NCBI GenBank assembly: GCA_937860165.1
Contig: CALMBE010000316.1
Span: forward strand, 1-7,764
Direction of reading: 5' to 3'
Length of the DNA stretch: 7,764 bases
Source: an uncultured Planctomycetaceae bacterium
GTDB taxonomy: Bacteria; Planctomycetota; Planctomycetia; Pirellulales; Lacipirellulaceae
Part shown: in pieces, positions 1 through 5,711 of the stretch
Layout: every line of letters starts with the position of its first letter
Position numbering within the stretch: the stretch's first letter is position 1
Position numbers and translations under genes: made by a program
The notes under the pieces: model-generated
What the model was told of the DNA's origin: nothing
The model's database searches: none
What the model saw: the letters and a program-made list of their open reading frames with translations, nothing else

Positions 1-1206
1 AGGGAGCATAAACCGGGTGGCAATCCGCCAGGCTTCTTGTGCCACGTAGAAGCAATCCCCCGGGCTCCGGGCGGCAAGAATCGGCATCGGACACTCTCCA
101 TTGCGGCCGTACATCGCCTGGAACAGGTCGGCTTGCTCGGTCTTGGTCGGTAGACCGGTGGAAGGGCCACCGCGCTGGACGTTGATCACCAACATCGGGA
201 GCTCCGTCATCACAGCCAAACCCAAGGCTTCGCCCTTGAGCGCGATGCCGGGCCCGCTACTGGCAGTCACGGCCATTTCGCCAGCAAACGCCGCCCCGAT
301 GGTCGCCGTCACGGCGGCGATTTCGTCTTCGGCCTGGAAGGTGAGCACATCGAAATTCTTGTAGTTCGACAAAAAGTGCAGGATGTCGCTCGCGGGAGTG
401 ATGGGGTACGCGCCCAGAAAGAGGCGCTTGTTCGACTGCCCGGCGGCGGCCAGCAGGCCCCAGGCCAGGGCCTGATTCCCTTCGATATTGCGGTAGGTGC
501 CCGACTCAAGTTTGGCGGGTCCTACATGGTACTGCGTAGGGATCGCTTCGACGGTCTCGCCGTAGTGATAGCCCGCTTTGAGGGCATTGGTATTCGCCTG
601 TGCCACGCCGGGTAGTTTGCCGAATTTGCTGTCGATGTAGCGCAGTGTCGGATCCAAGGAGCGATCGTACAACCAGAAAACCAAGCCCATGGCGAAGAAG
701 TTTCGGCAGCGGTCGGCATCCTTTTGGCTCAGCCCAAGTCCTTCGACAGCCAAGCGGGTCAGCTTGGTCATCTCGACGGCATGCATCTTATATTTGCCGA
801 GACTATCGTCGGTGAGTGGATCGGTATCGTAGCCGGCCTGTTCGAGCCCTTTTTTATCGAAGGCGTCCTTGTTGACCAGCAAGACTCCCCCTTCACGGAG
901 GTCCATGAGGTTGGTCACCAGTGCGGCGGGATTCATCGCCACAAGGCAGTCCACCGTGTCACCCGGAGTGTAGATATCGGTGCTAGAAAAATGGACCTGA
1001 AATCCGCTGACCCCGGCCTTTGTTCCGCGCGGGGCACGAATCTCGGCGGGGAAATCGGGAAACGTCGCAACGTCGTTCCCCAGCAGGGCCGAGGTGTTGG
1101 TGAACTGGGTACCGGCAAGCTGCATGCCGTCGCCCGAGTCGCCGCAAAATCGCACGGTTGCATCAATGAGGTCGGAAACGGTTTTGGTGGGAGTCGCTGT
1201 GGCCAT
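1..1206 (-). CDS. korA: 2-oxoacid:ferredoxin oxidoreductase, fused gamma-alpha subunit (KorA type), 3' end outside window
   Basis: The reading frame is open from ATG at 1206 to the left edge: 402 codons, no stop. Residues 18-34 ([18 protein letters not shown]) are the glycine-rich start of the gamma domain, which fills about residues 15-200. The alpha (pyrimidine-binding) domain begins near 240 and shows YPITPAS at 267-273, EDE at 293-295, SGPG at 317-320 and [18 protein letters not shown] at 344-361. These are hallmarks of the KorA branch of CoA-dependent 2-oxoacid:ferredoxin oxidoreductases, which with the TPP-binding beta subunit convert 2-oxoglutarate to succinyl-CoA, CO2 and reduced ferredoxin in the cytoplasm. 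Fused members are roughly 600 residues, so about one third is missing and korB is expected beyond the edge. The ATG is the first start after an in-frame TAA; AAAGGA lies 13 bases upstream, longer than usual. Substrate (2-oxoglutarate rather than another 2-oxoacid) is inferred from family resemblance. Confidence 0.93.
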   Translation of the reverse strand, partial: MATATPTKTVSDLIDATVRFCGDSGDGMQLAGTQFTNTSALLGNDVATFPDFPAEIRAPRGTKAGVSGFQVHFSSTDIYTPGDTVDCLVAMNPAALVTNLMDLREGGVLLVNKDAFDKKGLEQAGYDTDPLTDDSLGKYKMHAVEMTKLTRLAVEGLGLSQKDADRCRNFFAMGLVFWLYDRSLDPTLRYIDSKFGKLPGVAQANTNALKAGYHYGETVEAIPTQYHVGPAKLESGTYRNIEGNQALAWGLLAAAGQSNKRLFLGAYPITPASDILHFLSNYKNFDVLTFQAEDEIAAVTATIGAAFAGEMAVTASSGPGIALKGEALGLAVMTELPMLVINVQRGGPSTGLPTKTEQADLFQAMYGRNGECPMPILAARSPGDCFYVAQEAWRIATRFMLP

Positions 1207-1222
1207 CTTAGGCGTCGAGTCC

Positions 1223-1251
1223 TTTATGAGTTATGCAAGAAAATAATTCAA
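1223..1251 (-). promoter_or_regulatory. weak candidate promoter in an AT-rich patch before korA
   Basis: The 86-base gap between the CBS gene and korA contains an A/T-rich stretch (about 1223-1260) that stands out from its GC-rich surroundings. On the minus strand TTGAAT (1251-1246) and CATAAA (1228-1223) are separated by 17 bases, each matching four of six consensus positions. Initiation would fall about ten bases before the korA ATG, and the AAAGGA ribosome-binding candidate overlaps the -10 box, so both cannot be used by the same transcript. Read-through from the CBS gene is the alternative. Confidence 0.2.
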
Positions 1252-1292
1252 AATAATACTGGGAGAAATGATTGCGGATCGGGGTGGATTGG

Positions 1293-1775
1293 TCAGGCTC
1301 CTTCGCGCTCGCTGGGAACCTTTCCTGGCTGCGGGGGTAGGGTGTAAATCGTTTGTGGAAAGTGTTCCACCAAATAGCGGACGATACCATTCACACTGGC
1401 AACGCCAATCGCCAGTTGATTGCCATCGACAATGGGAAGATGTCGGTAGCGGCCCGCGGACATCTTGCGAATCGCTTCCCCCACACAGGTCGTGGACGAG
1501 AGCGAGGCAGGTCGCGCGGTCATCAGTTCTCCGATCGGTTGGTCGCTCCGCGACTTCGCATTGGCCGCAGACTGCAAAGCCATCCAGCGCAGTGCATCAC
1601 GATCGGTGAAGATCCCCACGAGTTTCCCACCTTCGCACACCAGCACGCAGGCCGACTTGTGAATCTGCATGAGCAGCATTACTTCACTGGCGGTTGCGTC
1701 GGGCGCGACGATGATCGGATCGTCGGGGTAGGCTGTCATCACCGTTTCGGTGTTGAGGCTCAGATGAAAACTCAC
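1293..1775 (-). CDS. two-CBS-domain protein, possible nucleotide-sensing regulator
   Basis: This 160-residue protein is a tandem CBS (Bateman) module with little else. CBS1 spans about residues 12-66, opening with ETVMTAYPDDPIIVAPDAT and ending in GIFTDRD (54-60). CBS2 spans about 82-137, with IGELMTARPASLSS and RHLPIVDGN (111-119). Such pairs usually bind AMP, ATP, SAM or NAD and report energy state to a partner protein; the ligand here cannot be read from sequence. No catalytic or DNA-binding domain and no membrane segment is visible. The start is GTG at 1775: AGAAAG lies upstream, an in-frame stop at 1805-1803 leaves no earlier start, and the internal ATG at residue 13 would cut off the first CBS strand. 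It sits 86 bases upstream of korA on the same strand, so co-transcription and control of the oxidoreductase are plausible but inferred. Confidence 0.85.
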   Translation of the reverse strand: MSFHLSLNTETVMTAYPDDPIIVAPDATASEVMLLMQIHKSACVLVCEGGKLVGIFTDRDALRWMALQSAANAKSRSDQPIGELMTARPASLSSTTCVGEAIRKMSAGRYRHLPIVDGNQLAIGVASVNGIVRYLVEHFPQTIYTLPPQPGKVPSEREGA

Positions 1776-2075
1776 GTGTCGCGGCTTTCTGAGGATTAGA
1801 TCTCAGGGGAGAGATCGCTAATTTCAAATGGGCACTGAGTTGGTCTGCAAATCGGTGCGATGTTGTAATCGGTGGACGATAGTGACAATGCCATCATGGC
1901 TGTGCCTGATACCGCACTGCGCCAATCAGGGCAAGTGCAGCCGTCAATTCCGCCTACAATCACCGTTCAACTCTGCTGCTGGTCATGCTTGTCGTCGCAA
2001 TGCTTTCCCGAATTTATCATGCAAACCCAACCAGTTGAACGGCAAAACCAGGCTGAATTCCAGCATTTTCGGAGA
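1776..2075. other. 300-base intergenic region upstream of the CBS-korA genes
   Basis: No convincing gene lies here. Plus-strand frames pass through it but end inside the neighbouring minus-strand gene and resemble nothing I recognise. The region must end the hydrolase/unknown-protein transcript and start the CBS-korA transcript. One promoter candidate on the minus strand is TTGTCA (1888-1883) with TACAAC (1867-1862), whose 15-base spacer is short. Just past the upstream gene's stop a small GCTG/CAGC hairpin has only four pairs and no clear T-run, so it is a poor terminator. A separated 10-base inverted repeat is listed on its own. Confidence 0.5.
1963..2042. repeat. perfect 10-base inverted repeat with 60-base spacer
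   Basis: CCGTTCAACT at 1963-1972 is the exact reverse complement of AGTTGAACGG at 2033-2042. The arms do not extend in either direction. It lies in the leader side of the CBS-korA genes and just after the 303-residue gene. It could be a pair of operator half-sites, the base of a long stem in RNA, or chance; the spacing is too long for a simple terminator. Confidence 0.45.
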
Positions 2076-2987
2076 CTACTGCGATGGCGACGATTTATCG
2101 GGATCCTGGCCATAGAATCGCGTCAGGTCGATCCCACCACGCTGTTCCTCTTCCACCAGCCTCAGTCGAGCTTCGAGTTGCTCGATCCGACGCGCGAGCA
2201 CCGGAAGCAAACGCTCCTCGGGGTCTCGCTGTGCGGGCCGGGGCACCGCCGGATAATCTAAATGCCTATGGAGTGCGGAAAACAGTAGTAATGGCTCCTT
2301 ACGCCGATTGGCCCAGGCAATCCGACCCTCTTGCAGTCCAAAGAGAACCGTACCCGAGGGAATCTTTTCGGGAGATTCTTGGCTAGGCTCCGCGGTTGCC
2401 GCAATCCGGCCCGCCATGCGATCTTGCTGGTGGTGGTAGAATTCGCTCCGGACATAGATCAAGTCGGCCAATTCGACCATTCCGATCTGTCGCCGGACGG
2501 TCAGCAGCCATTCGCTCCAGACGGAGTCATAGGTGGGATCACGTGACATGGCATCGAGCCCTTGGTCATATCCCAAGCGATTGCGGCAGAGGGATTCGAA
2601 TTGGAAAACGAATAATCCGGCACGAGTCATGTGTTCGGAAGCGCGATAACTGGCTTCCCGGGAGAGGATTTCGAGCCCGATCCGCAAATCGAAGCGGCGC
2701 TTGTCGTTTTCAGCTTCACTCATCACATAACACTGAAAGGGAGTGAAATAGTGGGACAGTTTCTGCATTCCCCCCGCGAAAGCACCCTGATGACGCAGTT
2801 CCGCCAGGAGGAAATCAATGGCCAGGGGGAGATTTGTGGTAGCTAGCACTTGCTCGCGGATCGAGGCCAGGACTTCTTGAGCTGGATCTCCCTCGGCAAT
2901 TCTCTCGGCCAACACGGCAAAGAAGTGGGATTGCTCGATATACTCCTCGCGCGACAGGGGGGAGAGCGTGCTGCCTGTGGTGTTCAT
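2076..2987 (-). CDS. conserved hypothetical protein, 303 aa, translationally coupled to the hydrolase
   Basis: I cannot assign a function. The protein is soluble and rich in charged residues, without signal peptide, membrane segment or known catalytic motif. Residues 12-190 look like a mostly helical domain with REEYIEQSHFF (13-23), TNLPLAIDFLLAEL (51-64), HYFTPFQCYV (79-88) and FVFQFESLCRNRLGYDQGL (126-144). A linker (195-212) and a short segment (213-247) follow, then a probable coiled coil (257-283, ERLLPVLARRIEQLEARLRL) and a polar tail. It resembles a hypothetical family I associate with Pirellulaceae, from memory only. The frame is open 50 codons further upstream, but that part lies inside the hydrolase gene. 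The chosen ATG (2987-2985) overlaps the hydrolase TGA as ATGA, with GGGAG (2996-2992) four bases before it. Coupled translation suggests a shared process, but a cytoplasmic protein beside an exported esterase gives no clear role. Confidence 0.8.
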   Translation of the reverse strand: MNTTGSTLSPLSREEYIEQSHFFAVLAERIAEGDPAQEVLASIREQVLATTNLPLAIDFLLAELRHQGAFAGGMQKLSHYFTPFQCYVMSEAENDKRRFDLRIGLEILSREASYRASEHMTRAGLFVFQFESLCRNRLGYDQGLDAMSRDPTYDSVWSEWLLTVRRQIGMVELADLIYVRSEFYHHQQDRMAGRIAATAEPSQESPEKIPSGTVLFGLQEGRIAWANRRKEPLLLFSALHRHLDYPAVPRPAQRDPEERLLPVLARRIEQLEARLRLVEEEQRGGIDLTRFYGQDPDKSSPSQ

Positions 2988-3844
2988 CGTACTCCCGTGA
3001 CGTGCAATTGTTGGGCGAGGAAGGCAATCCCCTTTTCCACGGCCGAGCGGTCCATGCCTGCCGCGATATGTCCTACTTGGGGCACGACATACAACTGAGA
3101 AGTGATCCCCGACTGCTGGAGTTGCTTCACCATCCATTGGGAGCTCACCAGGGGTACCAATTCGTCATTCTCTCCGTGGAACAAGAACATGGGTGGATCG
3201 TCGACGGTGACGAAGGCTGCGGGCGATGCCAAGCGATATTGCTCGCTGACCTGACCGCGTGTTCCTCCGAGCCAAAAGCTCAGCCACCTATCGCTCTCAG
3301 GGATGGTGCGAAAATCAGTGGGGGTACCCCCCGCCACGACCGCCTGTAGGCGGGTACTTGGCTGATGCTCGGGGTCGGCAATCCCCTCCAGTCCATCGCT
3401 GCTATCGGTGGTGCCCATAAGAGTCACCAAGTGGGCACCGGCAGAATAGCCAAACCCTCCGATCCGCAGGGGATCGAGTTTGAGTTGCTCGGCGTGAGAG
3501 CGCATCCACCGAACAGCGGCTTTGCAGTCTTCAATTTGGGCTGGAAATTTGTCTTGGGGTGCGAGTCGATAGCTGATCGCAACCGCGCAAAATCCCCGTT
3601 GGGCGAGTTCTCGAGCGATCCCCGACAATTGTGCCCGACTACCCATATGCCAAGCTCCGCCGTGAACAACTAAGACCCCTGGATAGGGTCCTTTGCCGGC
3701 GGGAAGGTAGGTGTCGGCCTTCAGCGGCCCGGAATCTCGCTCGACGTAGACCTTTCCGTAGTCGCTTAGAACTTCTTCGCCACGGCACGGCTTACTTACG
3801 CCATAGAGAGCGAAACCGCACACTAAAACGAGCAGAAATCTCAT
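2984..3844 (-). CDS. exported alpha/beta-hydrolase (carboxylesterase/lipase-like)
   Basis: This 286-residue serine hydrolase has an N-terminal hydrophobic stretch (MRFLLVLVCGFALYGVS), which reads as a signal peptide cleaved near residue 22, so it probably acts in the periplasm or outside the cell. Family hallmarks appear in order: the oxyanion-hole HGGAW (61-65), the nucleophile elbow GYSAG with Ser134, the acid Asp227 in HGENDELVP, and His259 in VGH. The HGG plus GxSxG layout is that of the hormone-sensitive-lipase and feruloyl/acetyl esterase-like group (BD-FAE, often called 'alpha/beta hydrolase fold-3' or 'esterase/lipase'). Members cleave short acyl or acetyl esters, including those on plant and algal polysaccharides; the real substrate is unknown. 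The start at 3844 is preceded by GAGAAGAGG four bases away. It is the first gene leftward from the divergent promoter and overlaps the next gene by four bases. Confidence 0.88.
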   Translation of the reverse strand: MRFLLVLVCGFALYGVSKPCRGEEVLSDYGKVYVERDSGPLKADTYLPAGKGPYPGVLVVHGGAWHMGSRAQLSGIARELAQRGFCAVAISYRLAPQDKFPAQIEDCKAAVRWMRSHAEQLKLDPLRIGGFGYSAGAHLVTLMGTTDSSDGLEGIADPEHQPSTRLQAVVAGGTPTDFRTIPESDRWLSFWLGGTRGQVSEQYRLASPAAFVTVDDPPMFLFHGENDELVPLVSSQWMVKQLQQSGITSQLYVVPQVGHIAAGMDRSAVEKGIAFLAQQLHVTGVR

Positions 3845-3864
3845 AAGGCCTCTTCTCCAGCAGG

Positions 3865-3893
3865 TTGGTCGACTCCCCTAAGAACCTTATAAT
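3865..3893 (+). promoter_or_regulatory. sigma70-type promoter for ribBA
   Basis: TTGGTC (3865-3870), a 17-base spacer and a perfect TATAAT (3888-3893) predict a transcript start near 3900, about 43 bases before the ribBA GTG. The -35 box is weak (TTG only) but the -10 is ideal. The TTG of the -35 box is also an in-frame start codon that would give a 26-residue extension; the promoter argues against using it. The core overlaps the promoter facing the hydrolase. Confidence 0.6.
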
Positions 3894-3914
3894 ACCCTGC
3901 GAGTTCCGAACCAA
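3886..3914 (-). promoter_or_regulatory. sigma70-type promoter for the hydrolase gene
   Basis: On the minus strand TTGGTT (3914-3909) and TATAAG (3891-3886) are separated by 17 bases, giving a start near 3879 and a leader of about 35 bases. The -10 matches five of six positions, the -35 three. It shares four bases of -10 core with the opposite ribBA promoter. Confidence 0.45.
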
Positions 3915-3942
3915 TCGCAAGTTTTTCAGAAAACTAAATCCC

Positions 3943-5154
3943 GTGCCAAGCAAGTATTCAAGTATCGAAGATGCCGTCGCTGCTATCAAAGCGGGGCAAA
4001 TCATCGTGGTGGTCGATGCCGAAGACCGAGAAAACGAAGGGGACTTTGTTGCTGCAGCCGAGAAAGTCACCCCCGAGACGGTCAATTTCATGATCACGCA
4101 TGGTCGCGGGCAGCTTTGCATGCCGATCTTGCCCGATGTGAGCCAACGCCTGCAACTCTCAGCGATGGTCGAGCAAAACACCGCACCGCTGGGGACCAAT
4201 TATACCGTGCCGGTTGACCACCGTACGTCGCGGACCGGTATCACTGCCGGCGAGCGGGCCCAGACCATCCAAGCGATCTGTGACCCGACGAGTGTTCCTG
4301 CTGATTTCAATCGTCCTGGGCACCTATTTCCCTTGGTGGCTAAAGAGGGAGGAGTGCTTCGACGCGCCGGTCACACGGAAGCCGCCGTCGATCTGGCACG
4401 GTTGGCGGATCTCCTGCCTGCCGGAGTGCTCTGCGAGATCCTCAATGAAAGCGGTGACCGAGCCAATCGGGATCAATTGTTGCAATTTGCTGCTGACTTC
4501 CGGCTTCCCATTATTTCCATCGAACAACTGATCGCCTACCGGCGGGTGCGAGAAAAACTGGTTTACCGCCAAGCGGAGGCGCAGCTCCCCAGTCGCTACG
4601 GCACGGGAACGATTATCGCCTACGGTGTAAAGTACGAATCGCAAGAACCGATTGTCTATGTGTTGGGAGACCCGACCAAAGTAGCTGCCCCATTGGTGCG
4701 TTTGCATTCTTCCTGTTTCACGGGCGATCTGCTCGAGTCGCTGCGTTGCGATTGCGGGGACCAATTGCACATGGCCTTGGACATGATTAGCCGCGAAGGA
4801 TGCGGGGTGCTGGTCTATTTACCACAGGAAGGGCGGGGGATTGGCTTAGTGGACAAGATCAAGGCCTACAAATTGCAGGACGAAGGACTCGATACTGTCG
4901 AGGCCAATTTGGCACTCGGTTTCAAGGCGGATTCCCGTGATTACGGCATCGGAATCCAATTGCTCAAAGACCTGGGGCTCACCCGTGTGCGTCTGTTGAC
5001 GAACAACCCCAAAAAGACGGACGCGTTTATCTACGGGGGATTTGACTTGGAAGTGGTGGATCAGGTGCCCATTGTTGGACCCATTACCGAATACAATGCC
5101 GAATACATGGCGACAAAACGCGACAAAATGGGGCACAACCTTCCGCGGGATTAA
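3943..5154 (+). CDS. ribBA: bifunctional 3,4-dihydroxy-2-butanone-4-phosphate synthase / GTP cyclohydrolase II
   Basis: The cytoplasmic enzyme makes both riboflavin building blocks: 3,4-dihydroxy-2-butanone 4-phosphate from ribulose 5-phosphate (N-terminal half) and 2,5-diamino-6-ribosylamino-4(3H)-pyrimidinone phosphate from GTP (C-terminal half). RibB signatures are DAEDRENEGD (25-34), THGRG (52-56), NRPGHLFPL (123-131) and GGVLRRAGHTEA (136-147). RibA signatures are the zinc cysteines 258, 269 and 271 in HSSCFTGDLLESLRCDCG, the EGRGIGL loop (296-302), KIKAYKLQDEGLDTVEAN (305-322) and LLTNNPKK (351-358). HSSC replaces the more usual HSEC. At 403 residues from GTG 3943 it has the usual family length. 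A TTG at 3865 would add 26 residues, but it coincides with the promoter -35 box and known homologues begin near this GTG. There is no clear Shine-Dalgarno. No FMN riboswitch fits in the short leader. Confidence 0.95.
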   Translation: MPSKYSSIEDAVAAIKAGQIIVVVDAEDRENEGDFVAAAEKVTPETVNFMITHGRGQLCMPILPDVSQRLQLSAMVEQNTAPLGTNYTVPVDHRTSRTGITAGERAQTIQAICDPTSVPADFNRPGHLFPLVAKEGGVLRRAGHTEAAVDLARLADLLPAGVLCEILNESGDRANRDQLLQFAADFRLPIISIEQLIAYRRVREKLVYRQAEAQLPSRYGTGTIIAYGVKYESQEPIVYVLGDPTKVAAPLVRLHSSCFTGDLLESLRCDCGDQLHMALDMISREGCGVLVYLPQEGRGIGLVDKIKAYKLQDEGLDTVEANLALGFKADSRDYGIGIQLLKDLGLTRVRLLTNNPKKTDAFIYGGFDLEVVDQVPIVGPITEYNAEYMATKRDKMGHNLPRD

Positions 5155-5157
5155 CTC

Positions 5158-5219
5158 GCCGGGGCGGAGGACCGCCCGGGTCACAAGAATAATGCGAGCC
5201 GGGGCGTCCCCGCCCCCGG
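5158..5219. repeat. GC-rich hairpin pair with direct repeat, downstream of ribBA
   Basis: GCCGGGGCG occurs at 5158-5166 and again at 5198-5206, exactly 40 bases apart. The first copy folds as GGGCGG (5162-5167), loop AGGA, CCGCCC (5172-5177), with two further G-C pairs past one mismatch. The second folds either as CGGGG-CGT-CCCCG (5200-5212) or as CCGGGG (5199-5204) against CCCCGG (5214-5219). No T-run follows, so these are not canonical intrinsic terminators. They could stabilise the ribBA mRNA end, slow RNA polymerase, or be copies of a dispersed palindromic element. Confidence 0.7.
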
Positions 5220-5230
5220 TAGGTCTAAAA

Positions 5231-5572
5231 ATGCTGCAATTCCACGCGAACCTCTTCGGCGAGCCTTTTACCTGTAGCTGGGAACAAGCCGCCGCTGCGT
5301 TGGAAAGACTTCCCAGGATGATTTTCGAGCCCGATGGTTCGTGGATTTGGTCGGGAGGGGTCGCTGGCGAGCGCTGGCAGATCGATGGCCACCTATTTGA
5401 TTTCGACCAGGTGCTCCATCGGGTCGAAATACACGGCAATTGTCCCAGCGAGCAATTTGACAGCTTGCTGGCCTGTTTCGCCTGGCCCAGTACGGCTTTG
5501 AAGTTTGAACTGGTACGGGCAGGGACTTCGCATGATGAGCAAGAATTTCGCGTACTTTGCGAAGTCGATTAA
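5231..5572 (+). CDS. conserved hypothetical protein, 113 aa
   Basis: I do not recognise a named family. The protein is small, acidic and soluble, with no signal or membrane segment. It opens with MLQFHANLFGEPF, has a predicted helix WEQAAAALERLPRM (17-30), then alternating strands: MIFEPDGSWIW (30-40), RWQIDGHLFDFD (48-59), VLHRVEIHG (61-69). A second helix PSEQFDSLLACFAW (72-85) and a final strand TALKFELVRA (88-97) follow. This helix-strand layout suggests a compact single-domain alpha/beta fold. It resembles short hypothetical proteins in planctomycetes, from memory only. The frame stays open upstream into ribBA, but ATG 5231 is the first start past the GC-rich repeats and has TAGG seven bases before it. 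It follows ribBA by 76 bases and precedes the sdh promoter, so it most likely rides on the ribBA transcript if the hairpins do not stop it. Confidence 0.7.
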   Translation: MLQFHANLFGEPFTCSWEQAAAALERLPRMIFEPDGSWIWSGGVAGERWQIDGHLFDFDQVLHRVEIHGNCPSEQFDSLLACFAWPSTALKFELVRAGTSHDEQEFRVLCEVD

Positions 5573-5600
5573 AAGAAATCGACCTGCCCAAAGGTGCGGC

Positions 5601-5628
5601 TTGTCACTCTTCCCTGGTCCCTTATACT
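5601..5628 (+). promoter_or_regulatory. sigma70-type promoter for the sdh operon
   Basis: TTGTCA (5601-5606), a 16-base spacer and TATACT (5623-5628) each match five of six consensus positions. Transcription would begin near 5635, leaving a leader of about 77 bases before the sdhC GTG. This separates sdhCA from the upstream unknown gene. Confidence 0.6.
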
Positions 5629-5696
5629 GGACAACTGTGTGCGGTTTGTGGTAACGCGATTGCCAGAACCCGTTCCGAAAAAATTCACCTCGCACG

Positions 5697-5702
5697 AAAG
5701 GA
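5697..5702 (+). promoter_or_regulatory. ribosome binding site deciding the sdhC GTG start
   Basis: AAAGGA ends nine bases before GTG 5712. The nearer ATG at 5704 runs into TGA after one sense codon, so the GTG is the only start that fits both this site and the protein. Confidence 0.6.
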
Positions 5703-5711
5703 ATGGTCTGA

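Noticed and set aside
724..1347. A 207-codon plus-strand frame.
   Set aside because: It lies antisense to korA, whose motifs are unmistakable on the other strand, and it shows no family resemblance.
1828..2261. Plus-strand frames crossing the 300-base gap, considered as a small gene.
   Set aside because: Half of each lies antisense to the 303-residue gene, composition is unlike a real protein, and no binding site precedes a start.
3894..3942. A possible FMN riboswitch in the ribBA leader.
   Set aside because: The predicted leader of about 43 bases is far too short for the FMN aptamer and none of its conserved G-rich blocks is present.
4324..4770. A 148-codon minus-strand frame.
   Set aside because: It is antisense to ribBA in a region with clear RibB and RibA signatures.
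5158..5219. Intrinsic terminator after ribBA.
   Set aside because: The hairpins are strong but no T-run follows either of them, so Rho-independent termination is not supported.
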